Positions 43,078 to 52,723 are shown, counted from the first letter of the stretch. The stretch: DNA of 64,000 nucleotides from Candidatus Rokuibacteriota bacterium (GCA_016200085.1 JACQFL010000042.1:1-64000), one strand, 5' to 3'. Translations and numbers: made by a program. The notes: generated by a model from the sequence alone, not told the origin.

Positions 43078-44064
43078 ACCGGCGCACGTTCATATGCTGG
43101 CTCACGCTTGGAACGCTCTCTGCGCCGCTCGCCGCCGAGGCCCAGCCGGCGGCCAAGATCGCTCGAATAGGCTTCCTGGCGAACAACCCGGCCGGTAGCC
43201 CCCACCTGCGAGAGGCCTTCCTCCAAGGACTGCGTGACCTCGGTTACGTCGAGGGCCGCAACGTCGTGATCGAATACCGATCTGCCGAGGGGAAGTGGGA
43301 CCGGTTCCCCGCTCTTGCGGCCGAACTGGTTGCCCTCAAGGTTGATGTCATCGTGGCCGCAAACAGCCTCGCCGTCCTGCCCGCCAAGCAAGCGACCAGG
43401 ACTATCCCCATTGTCTTCACTGCTGTTCCCGATGCAGTTGGGAGCGGGTTCGTCACCAGCCTGGCGCGGCCGGGCGGCAATGTCACGGGGTTGTCCGGCC
43501 TCGCCCCGGAGCTAGTCGGCAAGTGTCTGGAACAGCTCACGCAGGCCGTTCCGGGGGTCAGTCGGGTCGCTGTCCTCTGGCATCCAGGTGCCTTCGGCGA
43601 ACGCACGCAAAGAGACATGCTGAAGGAAGCAGAAGTCGCGGCACGGGCGCTGGGGGGTGCGGCTTCAATTCGTTGAGGCGCGAGGGCCCGACGATTTCGG
43701 CAGGGCCTTCTCGGAGATGACCAGGGCGCGCGCGGGTGCTCTGACTGTGCTGACAAGCGGCATGTTCTTCAATGAGCGAAGACGCCTCGTGGACCTGGCG
43801 GCAAAGAACCGGCTGCCGGCAGTGTACCCATGGAGGGAGGCGGTCGATGCCGGGGGCCTTATGTCCTATGGATCGAACATTGCTGATTTGTATCGGCGCG
43901 CCGCTATCTACGTGGACAAGATTCTCCAAGGCGCCAAGCCCGGCGACCTGCCCGTCGAGCAGCCGACGAAGTTCGAGCTGGTGATCAACCTGAAAACGGC
44001 GAAGGCGCTCGGGCTAACGATCCCGCAGTCGGTGCTGCGGCAGGCTGATCAGGTCATTGTATGA
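43074..44064 (+). pseudogene. Frameshifted ABC_sub_bind substrate-binding protein
   Basis: N-terminal half in one frame (43074-43676): MNRRTFICWLTLGTLSAPLA signal, IARIGFLANNPAGSPHLREA, DLGYVEGRNVVIEYRSAEGK. The C-terminal half continues in the next frame (about 43657-44064): VRLQFVEARGPDDFGRAF, MFFNERRRLVDLAAKNRLPA, KFELVINLKTAKALGLTIPQ. The break falls at a run of six Gs near 43656; removing one G restores a protein of about 330 aa, full length for PF04392. It may be real decay or an insertion error. The region is visibly lower in GC than its flanks, hinting at transfer. Confidence 0.85.
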
Positions 44065-44175
44065 GATGACGACCACGAAGTCGCGTCCTGGATTTTCCAC
44101 ATCACGCGGGACACGACCGCGACGTGACGGCTGAGGGACATTGACGTTCGTCCTCGCGCTCGTTAACGTCGATTC

Positions 44176-44757
44176 GTGAAGCAGGCGCCTCTGACCGTGC
44201 GCCGATGGAAGCGAGTCGAGTACGACCGGCTCGTTGACCTCGGCATGTTCCAGGACGAGCCCCTGGAGCTCATCGCCGGGCACCTGATCGTGGCCGAGCC
44301 TCAAGGCAGCTGGCACGCGGCGACGATCGAAATCGTCGCCGAGGCGCTGCGAGGCGTCCTGCCGCCCGGATGGGTGGTGCGGGACGAGAAGCCGCTCGCC
44401 CTCGACGACGACTCCTCCCCCGAACCGGACGTCGCGGTCGTCCCCGGGCGCCACGCGGACTACCTGGCGGCGCATCCCGATCGCCCCGCACTCGCCATCG
44501 AGATCGCCGAGACCAGCCTGCACTTCGACCGCGAGCACAAGGGCAGCCTGTATGCCCGCGCGAGGATCGTGGACTACTGGATCGTCAACCTCGTCGACGA
44601 CGTGCTCGAGGTGTATCGCGAGCCTGTGACGGACCCGCTGGCGCCGTACGGCTGGCGGTATCGCTCGATGACCAGGCTCGTACCCCCCGCCGACCTTGCC
44701 CTGCTCGCGCTCCCCGCCGCCCACGTCGCCGTCGCCGACCTGCTGCCGTCCCGCTGA
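44176..44757 (+). CDS. Uma2-family (DUF820) restriction-endonuclease-like protein
   Basis: 193 aa from GTG 44176. It has the PD-(D/E)XK-type Uma2 layout: VEYDRLVDLGMFQDEPLELI, EDVAVVPG-like acidic strand (SPEPDVAVVPGRHADYLAAH), LAIEIAETSLHFDREHKGSL and YARARIVDYWIVNLVDDVLE. Catalytic Asp (EPDVAVV), Glu (IEIAETS) and Lys (EHKGSLYA) are in place. The biological role of this abundant family is unclear. It follows a 111-bp gap with no recognisable signal after the frameshifted gene. Confidence 0.88.
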   Translation: MKQAPLTVRRWKRVEYDRLVDLGMFQDEPLELIAGHLIVAEPQGSWHAATIEIVAEALRGVLPPGWVVRDEKPLALDDDSSPEPDVAVVPGRHADYLAAHPDRPALAIEIAETSLHFDREHKGSLYARARIVDYWIVNLVDDVLEVYREPVTDPLAPYGWRYRSMTRLVPPADLALLALPAAHVAVADLLPSR

Positions 44758-44793
44758 GCGCCCCGCCGTCGGAGACTCGGAGCGCGTGGGCAT

Positions 44794-44863
44794 CGAGGCG
44801 CGCCACGGCTCCGCCGGGGCGAGCCGAGCGTCGGGGGAGCGGCATGGGGCCCGCCGCGGCCCC
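44794..44863 (+). repeat. Diverged single copy of the 84-bp repeat family
   Basis: A 70-bp sequence beginning CGAGGCGCGCCACGG aligns with the cores at 40869 and 40953, sharing CCGAGCGT followed by a G-run and ending GGCCCC. It fills the gap between the convergent Uma2 and DUF420 genes, where a terminator hairpin would be expected. Confidence 0.6.
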
Positions 44864-44867
44864 CCAT

Positions 44868-45434
44868 CTACAACCGATACAGCATCCAGAAGATGACCAC
44901 GCCCGTGACCGACACGTAGAGCCACATCGGCAGGGTCCAGCGCGCCACGCGCACGTGGCGGTCGTACTGGCCGCGCAGCCCGCGGTAGAGCGTGGTCAGC
45001 GCGAAGGGCACGATCACGGCGGCGAGCACGATGTGGGTCAGCAGGAGCGTCAGGTAGACCGCGCGTAGGGGACCGTGATCGCCGAAGGGCTTCGAGCCCG
45101 CGTGATAGTGGTACACGACGTAGGAGAGCAGGAAGAGCATCGAGGTCACGAAGGCGGCGATCATGCAGCGCTTGTGGGCGGTGATGCGACGGCGCGTGAT
45201 GAAGAGGTAGCCGGAGGCCAGCAGCAGCGCGCTGGTGGCGTTGAGCCACGCGTTCAGGGCGGGCAGCGCGGAGACGTCGAGCGTCGTCGTGGCCGCGAGC
45301 GGCCGGCCGCCGAGGAGCAAGACGCCCACCGCGGCGACCACGAGCACCGAGATCACCGCGATGACGGTGAGCCCGACGCGGTCACGCCGGTCCGTCCCGG
45401 TGGTCGTGACGTCCGGCGGCGTGAGCGGCGGCAT
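44868..45434 (-). CDS. DUF420 membrane protein
   Basis: 188 aa from ATG 45434, with about five hydrophobic segments. The DUF420 features are the arrangement NAWLNATSALLLASGYLFIT, ITAHKRCMIAAFVTSMLFLL, VYHYHAGSKPFGDHGPLRA and YLTLLLTHIVLAAVIVPFAL, with conserved His residues. Relatives take part in haem-copper oxidase assembly (CtaM-like), but the function is not established. It overlaps the diaphorase gene by 4 bp, at the end of the formate operon. Confidence 0.85.
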   Translation of the reverse strand: MPPLTPPDVTTTGTDRRDRVGLTVIAVISVLVVAAVGVLLLGGRPLAATTTLDVSALPALNAWLNATSALLLASGYLFITRRRITAHKRCMIAAFVTSMLFLLSYVVYHYHAGSKPFGDHGPLRAVYLTLLLTHIVLAAVIVPFALTTLYRGLRGQYDRHVRVARWTLPMWLYVSVTGVVIFWMLYRL

Positions 45435-47614
45435 CAGCGCGGAGCGCCCAGCACCGCGCCGAAGTCCTCGAGCGCGCGCACCAGCGCGAGCGACGCGGCC
45501 TGACCGAGGCCGCAGAGCGACGCGAGCTGGATCGCCTCGGAGAGTTCGCGCGCCGGCGGCACCGCGGCGTCGTCCTTCAGCGTGTCCAGGAGCGTCAGCA
45601 GCCGCGGCAGCCCTTCGCGGCACGGCGTGCACTTGCCGCACGACTCGCGCGCGTTGAAGGCCAGCAGCGTGCGCACGACGTCCCGCACCGACGCCTCGGC
45701 CGGCAGCGCGGCGATGCCGCCCGTGCCCGGGGAGACCTGGCCGCGCGGCTCCATGGGCACGTCGAAGAGCGCGGCGGGCACGATGCTCCCCGAGGGGCCG
45801 CCCACCACCGCGCCGAGCCACGCCCGGCCACCCGCGAGCCCGCCCGCGACGTCATCGAGCAGCGCGCGCAGCGTGACCCCGTTGCGCACCTCGACGACGC
45901 CCGGGCGCCGCAGAGGGCCGGCCAGCCCGAAGAGCTTGGTGCCGGGCGCGCGCGCCGTCCCGAGGGCGGCGAAGGCCTCGCCCCCTCCCGCCACGATCGC
46001 GGGGATCGCGGCCAGCGTCTCCACGTTGTTGATCACGGTCGGGCGTCCCCAGAGCCCGGTCTCCACGGGGAAGGGCGGGCGCGTGCGCGGCTGGGGCCGG
46101 CGTCCCTCGATCGATTCGAGCAGGGCCGTCTCCTCGCCGAGCACGAAGCCTCCACCGCCCCGGAGGATCTCGACCGTACAGGAGAACGCCGTGCCGAGAA
46201 TCTCCTCACCGGCCAGGCCGGCGGCCTCGGCGGCGGCCACGGCCTCGGCCAGCCGGCGGGCGGCCGGCTCCGCCTCGCCATGTATATAGAGGAAGGCGTG
46301 CCCTGCCCCGACGGCCCAGGCCGCGAGCAGGACCCCTTCGAGGACTTGATGAGGATCGGCCTCCAAGAGGTGGCGATCCTTGAAGATTCCAGGCTCGCCC
46401 TCCTCGCCGTTCATCACCACGTAACGGACCGGCCCCGCCGCCCTGCGACAGGCCTCCCACTTGAGGGCGGTAGGAAAGAACGCGCCACCACGGCCCTGGA
46501 GCCCCGAGGCCTTGACCGCCGCGATGACGGCCTCCGGCGAGCCCTCGAGCGCATGCGCGAGAGGGGCGTAGGCGTTGGCCGCGAGGGCCTCGTCCAGATC
46601 GGCCGGATCGCTCCAGCCGGCGCGCGCCAGGAGCAGGCGCTCCTGGCCGGCCCAGAAGGCATGGAGCACCGCCGGCGTCAGCCCGCGCCATGGCGTGTCG
46701 GTCCACGCCACCCCGGCGAAGCCCGCGAGGCGGAGATCGTCGTCGCCCGCGAGGGCGTCGAGCAGGCGCCCTACCGCCCGGGGCTCGACGCGCTCGAGGA
46801 GCACGCGCGGCCACCCCTCGTGCGCGATCGCAACCGCGGGCGCGGCGTAGCAGGCGCCGCCGCACGCGCCGTCGACCACTCGCGCCGCGAGACCGCGCGC
46901 CGCCACCGCCGAGGCGAGCGCCGCGCGCAGCGCCGCGGCGCCCACCGCATCCGCGCACCCGCCGCCCTGCACCGTCAGCGTCGTCGGGGGGCGCGCGCCG
47001 ACGCGCTCGAACGCCGCCCGGCGGAGCGAGGCCAGGGCGGCGCGGGCCGAGCCACCCGTCGACGCCTGCCGCCCGCGCGCGACCCCGCGGCCCTCGGCGT
47101 GGCCGTCACCATCGGCGGCCCCGGCGCCGTGAGCGCCGGGGATCAGATCGAGCTGGGCGGCCGCCCCGCGGAACCAGCGGTCGACCATCGCGAGGTCGGC
47201 CTCGCCCACGCGCCCGTGACAGGCGCCGTCCACCTCGACGAGCGGGGCCATCGAGCAGGCGAAGAGGCAGTCGGCGCTCTCGAGCGTCATCTCGCCATCG
47301 GCAGTGGTCTGCCCGGGCTTCACGCGATGCCGGGCCGCCAGCGCGTCGAGGAAGGCGCCGCCGCCGAGGAGTCCACACGCGACGCCGGTGCACACGCGCA
47401 CGACGTGGCGGCCGGGCTGCGCGAGGCGGAGCTCGGGATACGCGCTGGCCACGCCGTGCACCTCGCTGGCGGGCACCCGCAGCCATGCGGCGATCGCGGA
47501 GAGTGACGGCTCGGAGATCCAGCCCTCCGCGTGCTGCACGGCGCGGAGCGCCGGGAGCAGCCACCGGCGCTCGCGCGGAAATCCGTCGAGGACGGCGGAG
47601 ACGTCAGGCTCCAC
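45434..47614 (-). CDS. Fused NuoE-NuoF diaphorase subunit, probably of NAD-dependent formate dehydrogenase
   Basis: 726 aa from GTG 47614. The N-terminal NuoE-like domain has the 2Fe-2S cysteines VCTGVACGLLG and ESADCLFACSMAP (C-x4-C and C-x3-C). A thioredoxin-like ferredoxin segment (GGGCADAVGAAALR, CGGACYAAP) precedes the NuoF core. That core shows the FMN/NADH loop SGLQGRGGAFFPTALKWEA, VVMNGEEGEPGIFKDRHLLE, GGGGFVLGEETALLESIEGR and the 4Fe-4S motif ARESCGKCTPCREGLPRL. Clustering with a formate dehydrogenase large subunit and C1-folate genes suggests it passes electrons from formate to NAD+. Overlaps fchA by 11 bp and DUF420 by 4 bp. Confidence 0.9.
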   Translation of the reverse strand: MEPDVSAVLDGFPRERRWLLPALRAVQHAEGWISEPSLSAIAAWLRVPASEVHGVASAYPELRLAQPGRHVVRVCTGVACGLLGGGAFLDALAARHRVKPGQTTADGEMTLESADCLFACSMAPLVEVDGACHGRVGEADLAMVDRWFRGAAAQLDLIPGAHGAGAADGDGHAEGRGVARGRQASTGGSARAALASLRRAAFERVGARPPTTLTVQGGGCADAVGAAALRAALASAVAARGLAARVVDGACGGACYAAPAVAIAHEGWPRVLLERVEPRAVGRLLDALAGDDDLRLAGFAGVAWTDTPWRGLTPAVLHAFWAGQERLLLARAGWSDPADLDEALAANAYAPLAHALEGSPEAVIAAVKASGLQGRGGAFFPTALKWEACRRAAGPVRYVVMNGEEGEPGIFKDRHLLEADPHQVLEGVLLAAWAVGAGHAFLYIHGEAEPAARRLAEAVAAAEAAGLAGEEILGTAFSCTVEILRGGGGFVLGEETALLESIEGRRPQPRTRPPFPVETGLWGRPTVINNVETLAAIPAIVAGGGEAFAALGTARAPGTKLFGLAGPLRRPGVVEVRNGVTLRALLDDVAGGLAGGRAWLGAVVGGPSGSIVPAALFDVPMEPRGQVSPGTGGIAALPAEASVRDVVRTLLAFNARESCGKCTPCREGLPRLLTLLDTLKDDAAVPPARELSEAIQLASLCGLGQAASLALVRALEDFGAVLGAPR

Positions 47615-48206
47615 GCACGTCCTCGAGCAGCGCGCCGAGCACGCGCTTGAGCCCCTCACCGCCCTCCGCCATCAAGCGATCGAGCTCGGTGCAGCCGCGC
47701 TCGACGAACGGGCCCGAGGCCAGGCCGGCAAGGTTGGCGTGCGCGGTCAGGGTGGCCCCCTGGAGGGCGCCCCACGCGAGCGAAGCCGCGACGGCGACGT
47801 CGCTGCGGGTGGCCGGCCGCGCCGCGGGCGCCACCGCCAGGCAGGTGGCGATCACGCCCGCGCTCGAACGGGCGACGTCGAGGACCGTATCCGTCGCGGC
47901 GTGGAGCGCGCGCGTCAGCGCCTCACCACCTTCGCGCTGGGCGGCGAGCACGGCGTCGAAGGCCGTGGCGTCGCGGACGGCGAGCGCGGCGAGCCCGTGC
48001 GCGAGACGCTCGGCCTCTCGCCGCCGCTCGTCGAGCGCGCCGGCCGCCGCGTGGCGCGCGGCGATCGTGCACACCTTGACGAGCAACGCCGCGGCCACGC
48101 CGGCGCTGAGCGCGGCCGCCGCCCCGCCGGCCGGCGTCGGCGCGGGGGCGGCGAAGGCGGCCAGGAGCGTGGCGACGGCGTCAGAAAAGTCCGACGACGT
48201 TGCCAT
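47604..48206 (-). CDS. fchA: Methenyltetrahydrofolate cyclohydrolase (FchA, formiminotransferase-cyclodeaminase family)
   Basis: 200-aa all-helical enzyme interconverting methenyl-THF and 10-formyl-THF. The signature APTPAGGAAAALSAGVAAAL and DATAFDAVLAAQREG match the family, as do repeated Ala-rich helices. The start ATG 48206 lies 26 bp inside the end of the formate-THF ligase gene, an unusually long overlap in another frame, implying coupled translation. Confidence 0.9.
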   Translation of the reverse strand: MATSSDFSDAVATLLAAFAAPAPTPAGGAAAALSAGVAAALLVKVCTIAARHAAAGALDERRREAERLAHGLAALAVRDATAFDAVLAAQREGGEALTRALHAATDTVLDVARSSAGVIATCLAVAPAARPATRSDVAVAASLAWGALQGATLTAHANLAGLASGPFVERGCTELDRLMAEGGEGLKRVLGALLEDVRGA

Positions 48207-49875
48207 CCTCGTCGAGGTCGATCTTCCAGGTGTTCGGCGCCGAGGGCAGTCCCGGCATCGTGCGCAGGTCGCCGAGCAGCGGAGAGAGGAAGCCCGCGCC
48301 GAGCGAGGCGCGCACCTCGCGGATCGGCACGCGGAAGCCCCGGGGCCGCCCCTTGAGCGCGGGATCGTGGGAGAGCGACAGGTGCGTCTTTGCCATGCAG
48401 ATGGGCAGGTCGCCGTAGCCGAGCTCGGTGTATGTGCGGATGGCCTGCTCCGCGGCCGGCAGGTAGTCGACGCCGTCGGCGCCGTAGATCCGGGTCGCGA
48501 TCGTCTCGATCTTCTCCTTGAGGGGCCGATCCAGCTCGTAGAGGAAGCGGAACTGCTTGGGCTTCTTCGCCGCGGCGACGACCGCGGTGGCCAGCTCCTC
48601 GCCCCCCGCCCCGCCCTGGGCCCACACGTCGCTGCGGTACGCGCCCTCGGCCCCGGCCGTGATCGCGCGCTCGCGGATGAGATTCAGCTCGGCCTCGGTG
48701 TCGGAGGGGAAGGAGTTGATGGCGATGACCACCGGTACCCCGAAGAGCCGCGCGTTCTCGATCTGCTTGTCGAGGTTGCCGCAGCCCTCGTCCACCGCCT
48801 TGAGGTCCTCGCGCATCAGCCCGGGGTCGAGCGGCCGCCCGGCGACGACGCGGAAGCGGCCGCTGTGCATCTTGAGCGCGCGCACGGTGGCAACCATCAC
48901 CACCGCGTCGGGCACGAGCCCCGCCGCGCGGCACTTGATGTTCATGAACTTCTCCATCCCCATGTCGGCGCCGAAGCCACTCTCGGTCACCACGCAGTCG
49001 GCCACCTTGAGGCCGACGAGGTCGGCGATCACGCTGCTGTTGCCGTGGGCGATGTTGGCGAACGGCCCGGCGTGCACGAACACGGGCGTGTTCTCCGTGG
49101 TCTGGAGCAGCGTCGGCTTGATGGTGTCCTTGAGCAGCACCGCCATCGCGCCCGCCGTGCGGAGGGCCTCCGCCGTCACGGCCTTGCCCTCGCCGTTCAG
49201 CCCGATCACGATCCGCCCGAGGCGCGCGCGGAAATCCTTGAGGCCGGTCGTCAGGGCCAGGATGGCCATGACCTCCGAGGCCACCGCGATGTCGAAGCCG
49301 CTCTCGCGCGGGGAGCCGTTCTCCTTGCCCCCGAGCCCGATCACGATCTTCCGGAGCGCGCGGTCGCTGAGGTCGACGACGCGCGGCCACGTGATGGTCA
49401 GCGGGTCGATCCCGAGCGTGTTGCCGTGGGTGATCGAGTTGTCGATCATCGCCGCCAGCAGGTTGTGCGCGAGCGAGATCGCGTGCACGTCGCCCGTCAG
49501 ATGGAGGTTGCACTCCTCCATCGGCACGACCTGCGCGTAGCCGCCGCCCGCCGCCCCGCCCTTGATCCCGAACACCGGCCCCAGCGACGGCTGCCGGATG
49601 GCCGCGATGGCCCGGGTGCCCACCCGGTTCAGCGCCATCGACAGCCCGATGGTCGTGGTCGTCTTCCCCTCGCCCAGCGGCGTCGGCGTGATCGCGGTGA
49701 CATCGACGTAGATCCCGTTCGGCCGCCCCTCCAGCCGCTTCAGGACCGACAGCGCCACCTTCGCCTTGTGTTTCCCATACACCTCGATCTCATCCTCGAG
49801 AATGCCCAGCCCCGCCGCGATCTCCCCGATCGGCCTCAACCGCGCCCGCTGCGCAATCTCCAGATCAGACAGCAT
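48181..49875 (-). CDS. fhs: Formate-tetrahydrofolate ligase
   Basis: 564-aa ATP-dependent enzyme making 10-formyl-THF from formate; full length for the family. Motifs: TPLGEGKTTTTIGLSMAL (P-loop), IKGGAAGGGYAQVVPMEECN, LTGDVHAISLAHNLLAAMID, HAGPFANIAHGNSSVIAD and PVVIAINSFPSDTEAELNL. Followed by fchA and the diaphorase gene, it is linked to formate use for C1 units. FolD is not in the window. Confidence 0.97.
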   Translation of the reverse strand: MLSDLEIAQRARLRPIGEIAAGLGILEDEIEVYGKHKAKVALSVLKRLEGRPNGIYVDVTAITPTPLGEGKTTTTIGLSMALNRVGTRAIAAIRQPSLGPVFGIKGGAAGGGYAQVVPMEECNLHLTGDVHAISLAHNLLAAMIDNSITHGNTLGIDPLTITWPRVVDLSDRALRKIVIGLGGKENGSPRESGFDIAVASEVMAILALTTGLKDFRARLGRIVIGLNGEGKAVTAEALRTAGAMAVLLKDTIKPTLLQTTENTPVFVHAGPFANIAHGNSSVIADLVGLKVADCVVTESGFGADMGMEKFMNIKCRAAGLVPDAVVMVATVRALKMHSGRFRVVAGRPLDPGLMREDLKAVDEGCGNLDKQIENARLFGVPVVIAINSFPSDTEAELNLIRERAITAGAEGAYRSDVWAQGGAGGEELATAVVAAAKKPKQFRFLYELDRPLKEKIETIATRIYGADGVDYLPAAEQAIRTYTELGYGDLPICMAKTHLSLSHDPALKGRPRGFRVPIREVRASLGAGFLSPLLGDLRTMPGLPSAPNTWKIDLDEDGNVVGLF

Positions 49876-49990
49876 GCCCTCTCCTCATCCGATGGTGGTG
49901 TGGGGACGCACGTCAGCCGCCCGACAGTCTACCCGCCACTGCGATTCTCCGGGGCTCCGCAACGCCGTCGCACTACGCAACCCGAGAGAC

Positions 49991-52693
49991 TCAGCGATTG
50001 GCGGATACCGCTGGCCGAAGAGGCTCCACGCGGACGGCGCAGACTTTATATTCGGGAATTTTCGAGATTGGGTCGGAGGCGCTGTTGGTCAGGAAGTTGG
50101 CGGCAGACTCCCCGAGGCGCACGAACGGGATGAAGATCGCGCCGGGGCGGAGGCCGTCGGTGAGGCGGGCCCAGCCGTCGAGCTCCCCGCGACGCGAGAT
50201 CACGCGGACCGGGTCGCCGTCGCGCACGCCCAGGCGTCGCGCGTCGGCGGGATGGATGGCGACCTCCAGCCGGGGGGCGAGCGCGAGCAGGCCGGGGACG
50301 CGGCGGGTGATCGTGCCGCCGTGCCAGTGGTAGAGCAGGCGGCCGGTGTTGAGGATCAACGGGTACTCCGGATCGGGGAGCTCGGCGGCCTCCACCGTCT
50401 GCACCGCCGGCACGAAGCGTCCCTTGCCGCGCGGGAACGAGTCCGCGTAGAGGAAGCGCGTGCCCGGGTGCTCCGCCGTCGGGCACGGCCACTGCAGCCC
50501 GCCGTCGCGGTCGAGCCGCGCGTGCGAGAGGCCGCCGAGGAAGGGCACAAGCCGCGCCATCTCGTCCCAGATCGCGGCGGCCGATGAATAAGCGAACTGT
50601 CGCTCGACGCCGAGGCCGAGCCGCGCCGAGACGCGCCGGGCCAGCTCCGCGGTGATCCACCAGTCCGGGCGCGCCTCGCCCGGCGGGTCGAGCGCCTGGC
50701 GCACGCGCTGGACGCGCCGCTCCGAGTTGGTGAAGGTCCCTTCCTTCTCGGCGAAGGCCGCCGCGGGCAGGAACACGTGCGCGCGCTCCGCGGTCTCGTG
50801 CATGAAGAGGTCCTGCACCACGAGACAGTCCAGCTGGCCGATGGCCTTCTCGGCGTGGTGCAGGTCGGGCTCGGAGAGCAGCGGGTTCTCGCCCACGACG
50901 TACATCGCGCGAACCTTGCCGTTGAGGCAACCCTCGACCATCTCGGTGACCACGAGGCCCTGGCGCTCCGGCGGCCGCACGCCCCACGCCCGCTCGAACC
51001 GGTCGAGGGTGGCGACGTCGTAGCCCTGGTAGCCCGGCAGGTTGGTGGGGATGCAGCCGGCGTCACCGCAGCCCTGCACGTTGTTCTGGCCGCGCAGCGG
51101 GGAGACCCCGGAGCCGGGAAAGCCGAGCTGGCCCGTGAGGAGCGCGAGGTTCAGCAGGGCGTGGGCGTTGTGGATGCCGTTGACGTGCTGGGTGACGCCC
51201 ATGCCCCAGATCAGGCACGAGCCGGCGAACGGCGGCCGCGCGTACCAGCGCGCCGCGCGCCGGATGTCCTCGGCCGCGACGCCCGTCATGGCCTCCGCGC
51301 GCTCGACGCTGGCGCGCGCCAGCGACGCGCGCCAGGCCACGAACTCCTCGGTGCGCTCCGCGATGAACGCGTCGTTGGCGAGACCCTCGTCGAGGATCAC
51401 CTTCGCCATCGCGTTGAAGAGGCTGACGTCGGTGCCCGGGCGCTGGGCGATCCAGAGATCGGCCTGGTCGCACAGCTCCACGCGCTTGGGGTTCACCACG
51501 ATGATGCGCGCCCCGCGCTGCAGCGCCCGGCGGAAGCGGACGGCGATCACCGGGTGGTTGGCGGACGCGTCGGCGCCCACGATCATCAGGCAGCCCGCTT
51601 CCTCGTAGTCCTGGTACGAGTTCGAGGTGGCGCCCGAGCCCATCGAGGCGAGCATGGCCTCGACCGAGGGCGAGTGGCAGAGCCGCGTGCAGTGGTCCAC
51701 GTTGTTGGTGGCCATGACCACGCGGCAGAGCTTCTGGATGACGTAGCCGTCCTCGTTGGTGGCCTTGGCGCTGGCCAGCGCGCCGAAGGCGCCCCGATGA
51801 CGCGCCAGCCCATCGGCCGCGGCGTCGAGAGCCTCGTCCCAGGAGACCTCGTGCCAGCGGCCGTCGCGCTTGACCATCGGCTTGACGATGCGATCGCGCG
51901 CGTGCACGAACCCCGTGCCGAAGCGGCCCTTGACGCAGAGCATGCCCTGGCTGGAGCCGTTGGCCGGGGTGTCGTCGGCCATCAGGGCCAGCCGGCCGTC
52001 CTCCCGCACGTCGACGCGGATGCCGCAGCCCACGCCGCAGTACGGGCACGTCGTCTCGATGGTCCGCGCCACCGGCGCCGGCGCCTCCTTCGGGCTGAGC
52101 GCCCCCGTCGGGCACGTCGCCACGCACTGGCCGCAGGAGGTGCAGACGGAGCTGGCGAGCGGACCGTCGCCGAAGACGCCGACCTTCATCGCGTGGCCGC
52201 GCCCGAGCATCGCGATGGCGCCAATCTTCTGCACGTCGTCGCACGCCGCCGTGCAGCGCCCGCAGAGGATGCAGGCCTCACGGTCGAAAGTGAAGAACGA
52301 CTTGGACTCGTCGGGCGCGAACCGGTGCAGCGGCGTGAAGCCGCCCTCGCCCAACCCGTGCCGGTCGGCGGCCACGCCGAGCTGGCCGAAGCCGTCACGC
52401 CCGTCGTCCGCGGTCAGCATCGAGCGCGTCAGGGACAGGACCATGGTGCGTACGCGCACGACCTCGGGATCCGTCGTGCTGATCACCATCCCGTCGCGCG
52501 CCGGGAGATGACAGGCCGCCGGCGTGCCGCGCTGGCCCTCGACGTGGACCAGGCACGTGCGGCAGGCGCCCAGCGGCCCGCGGTCCGGGTCCTTGCAGAG
52601 CTGGGGCAGCGCGATGCCGAGCCGGTTCGCCGCGTCGAGCACCGTGGCGCCGGCAGGAACGTCGATGGTCCGTCCGTCGATCGTGATCGTCAT
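49991..52693 (-). CDS. Formate dehydrogenase catalytic subunit (FdsA/FdhA type, molybdenum or tungsten)
   Basis: 900 aa from ATG 52693. N-terminal 2Fe-2S ferredoxin with CKDPDRGPLGACRTCLVHVE, then two 4Fe-4S motifs (CILCGRCTAACDDV and CTSCGQCVATCPTGA) and the catalytic-domain cluster CPYCGVGCGIRVDVREDG. The active-site ligand is Cys in VDHCTRLCHSPSVEAM, not selenocysteine. Molydopterin-guanine-dinucleotide segments (NNVQGCGDAGCIPTNLPGYQ) and the C-terminal pterin domain follow. This resembles soluble NAD-dependent enzymes that pair with a NuoEF-type diaphorase, supplied three genes downstream. Confidence 0.95.
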   Translation of the reverse strand: MTITIDGRTIDVPAGATVLDAANRLGIALPQLCKDPDRGPLGACRTCLVHVEGQRGTPAACHLPARDGMVISTTDPEVVRVRTMVLSLTRSMLTADDGRDGFGQLGVAADRHGLGEGGFTPLHRFAPDESKSFFTFDREACILCGRCTAACDDVQKIGAIAMLGRGHAMKVGVFGDGPLASSVCTSCGQCVATCPTGALSPKEAPAPVARTIETTCPYCGVGCGIRVDVREDGRLALMADDTPANGSSQGMLCVKGRFGTGFVHARDRIVKPMVKRDGRWHEVSWDEALDAAADGLARHRGAFGALASAKATNEDGYVIQKLCRVVMATNNVDHCTRLCHSPSVEAMLASMGSGATSNSYQDYEEAGCLMIVGADASANHPVIAVRFRRALQRGARIIVVNPKRVELCDQADLWIAQRPGTDVSLFNAMAKVILDEGLANDAFIAERTEEFVAWRASLARASVERAEAMTGVAAEDIRRAARWYARPPFAGSCLIWGMGVTQHVNGIHNAHALLNLALLTGQLGFPGSGVSPLRGQNNVQGCGDAGCIPTNLPGYQGYDVATLDRFERAWGVRPPERQGLVVTEMVEGCLNGKVRAMYVVGENPLLSEPDLHHAEKAIGQLDCLVVQDLFMHETAERAHVFLPAAAFAEKEGTFTNSERRVQRVRQALDPPGEARPDWWITAELARRVSARLGLGVERQFAYSSAAAIWDEMARLVPFLGGLSHARLDRDGGLQWPCPTAEHPGTRFLYADSFPRGKGRFVPAVQTVEAAELPDPEYPLILNTGRLLYHWHGGTITRRVPGLLALAPRLEVAIHPADARRLGVRDGDPVRVISRRGELDGWARLTDGLRPGAIFIPFVRLGESAANFLTNSASDPISKIPEYKVCAVRVEPLRPAVSANR

Positions 52694-52717
52694 GCGAAGA
52701 GCGCTCGTCCGCCTTTC

Positions 52718-52723
52718 ATTGTA
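52718..52723 (-). promoter_or_regulatory. Candidate -10 box (TACAAT) of the formate operon
   Basis: TACAAT on the minus strand (5 of 6 to consensus) lies 24 nt before the ATG at 52693. A good -35 was not seen, and the ribosome site is weak. Tentative. Confidence 0.35.

Noticed and set aside
49991..52693. Selenocysteine in the formate dehydrogenase
   Set aside because: No in-frame TGA at the active site; the residue is Cys (TRLCHSPSV).
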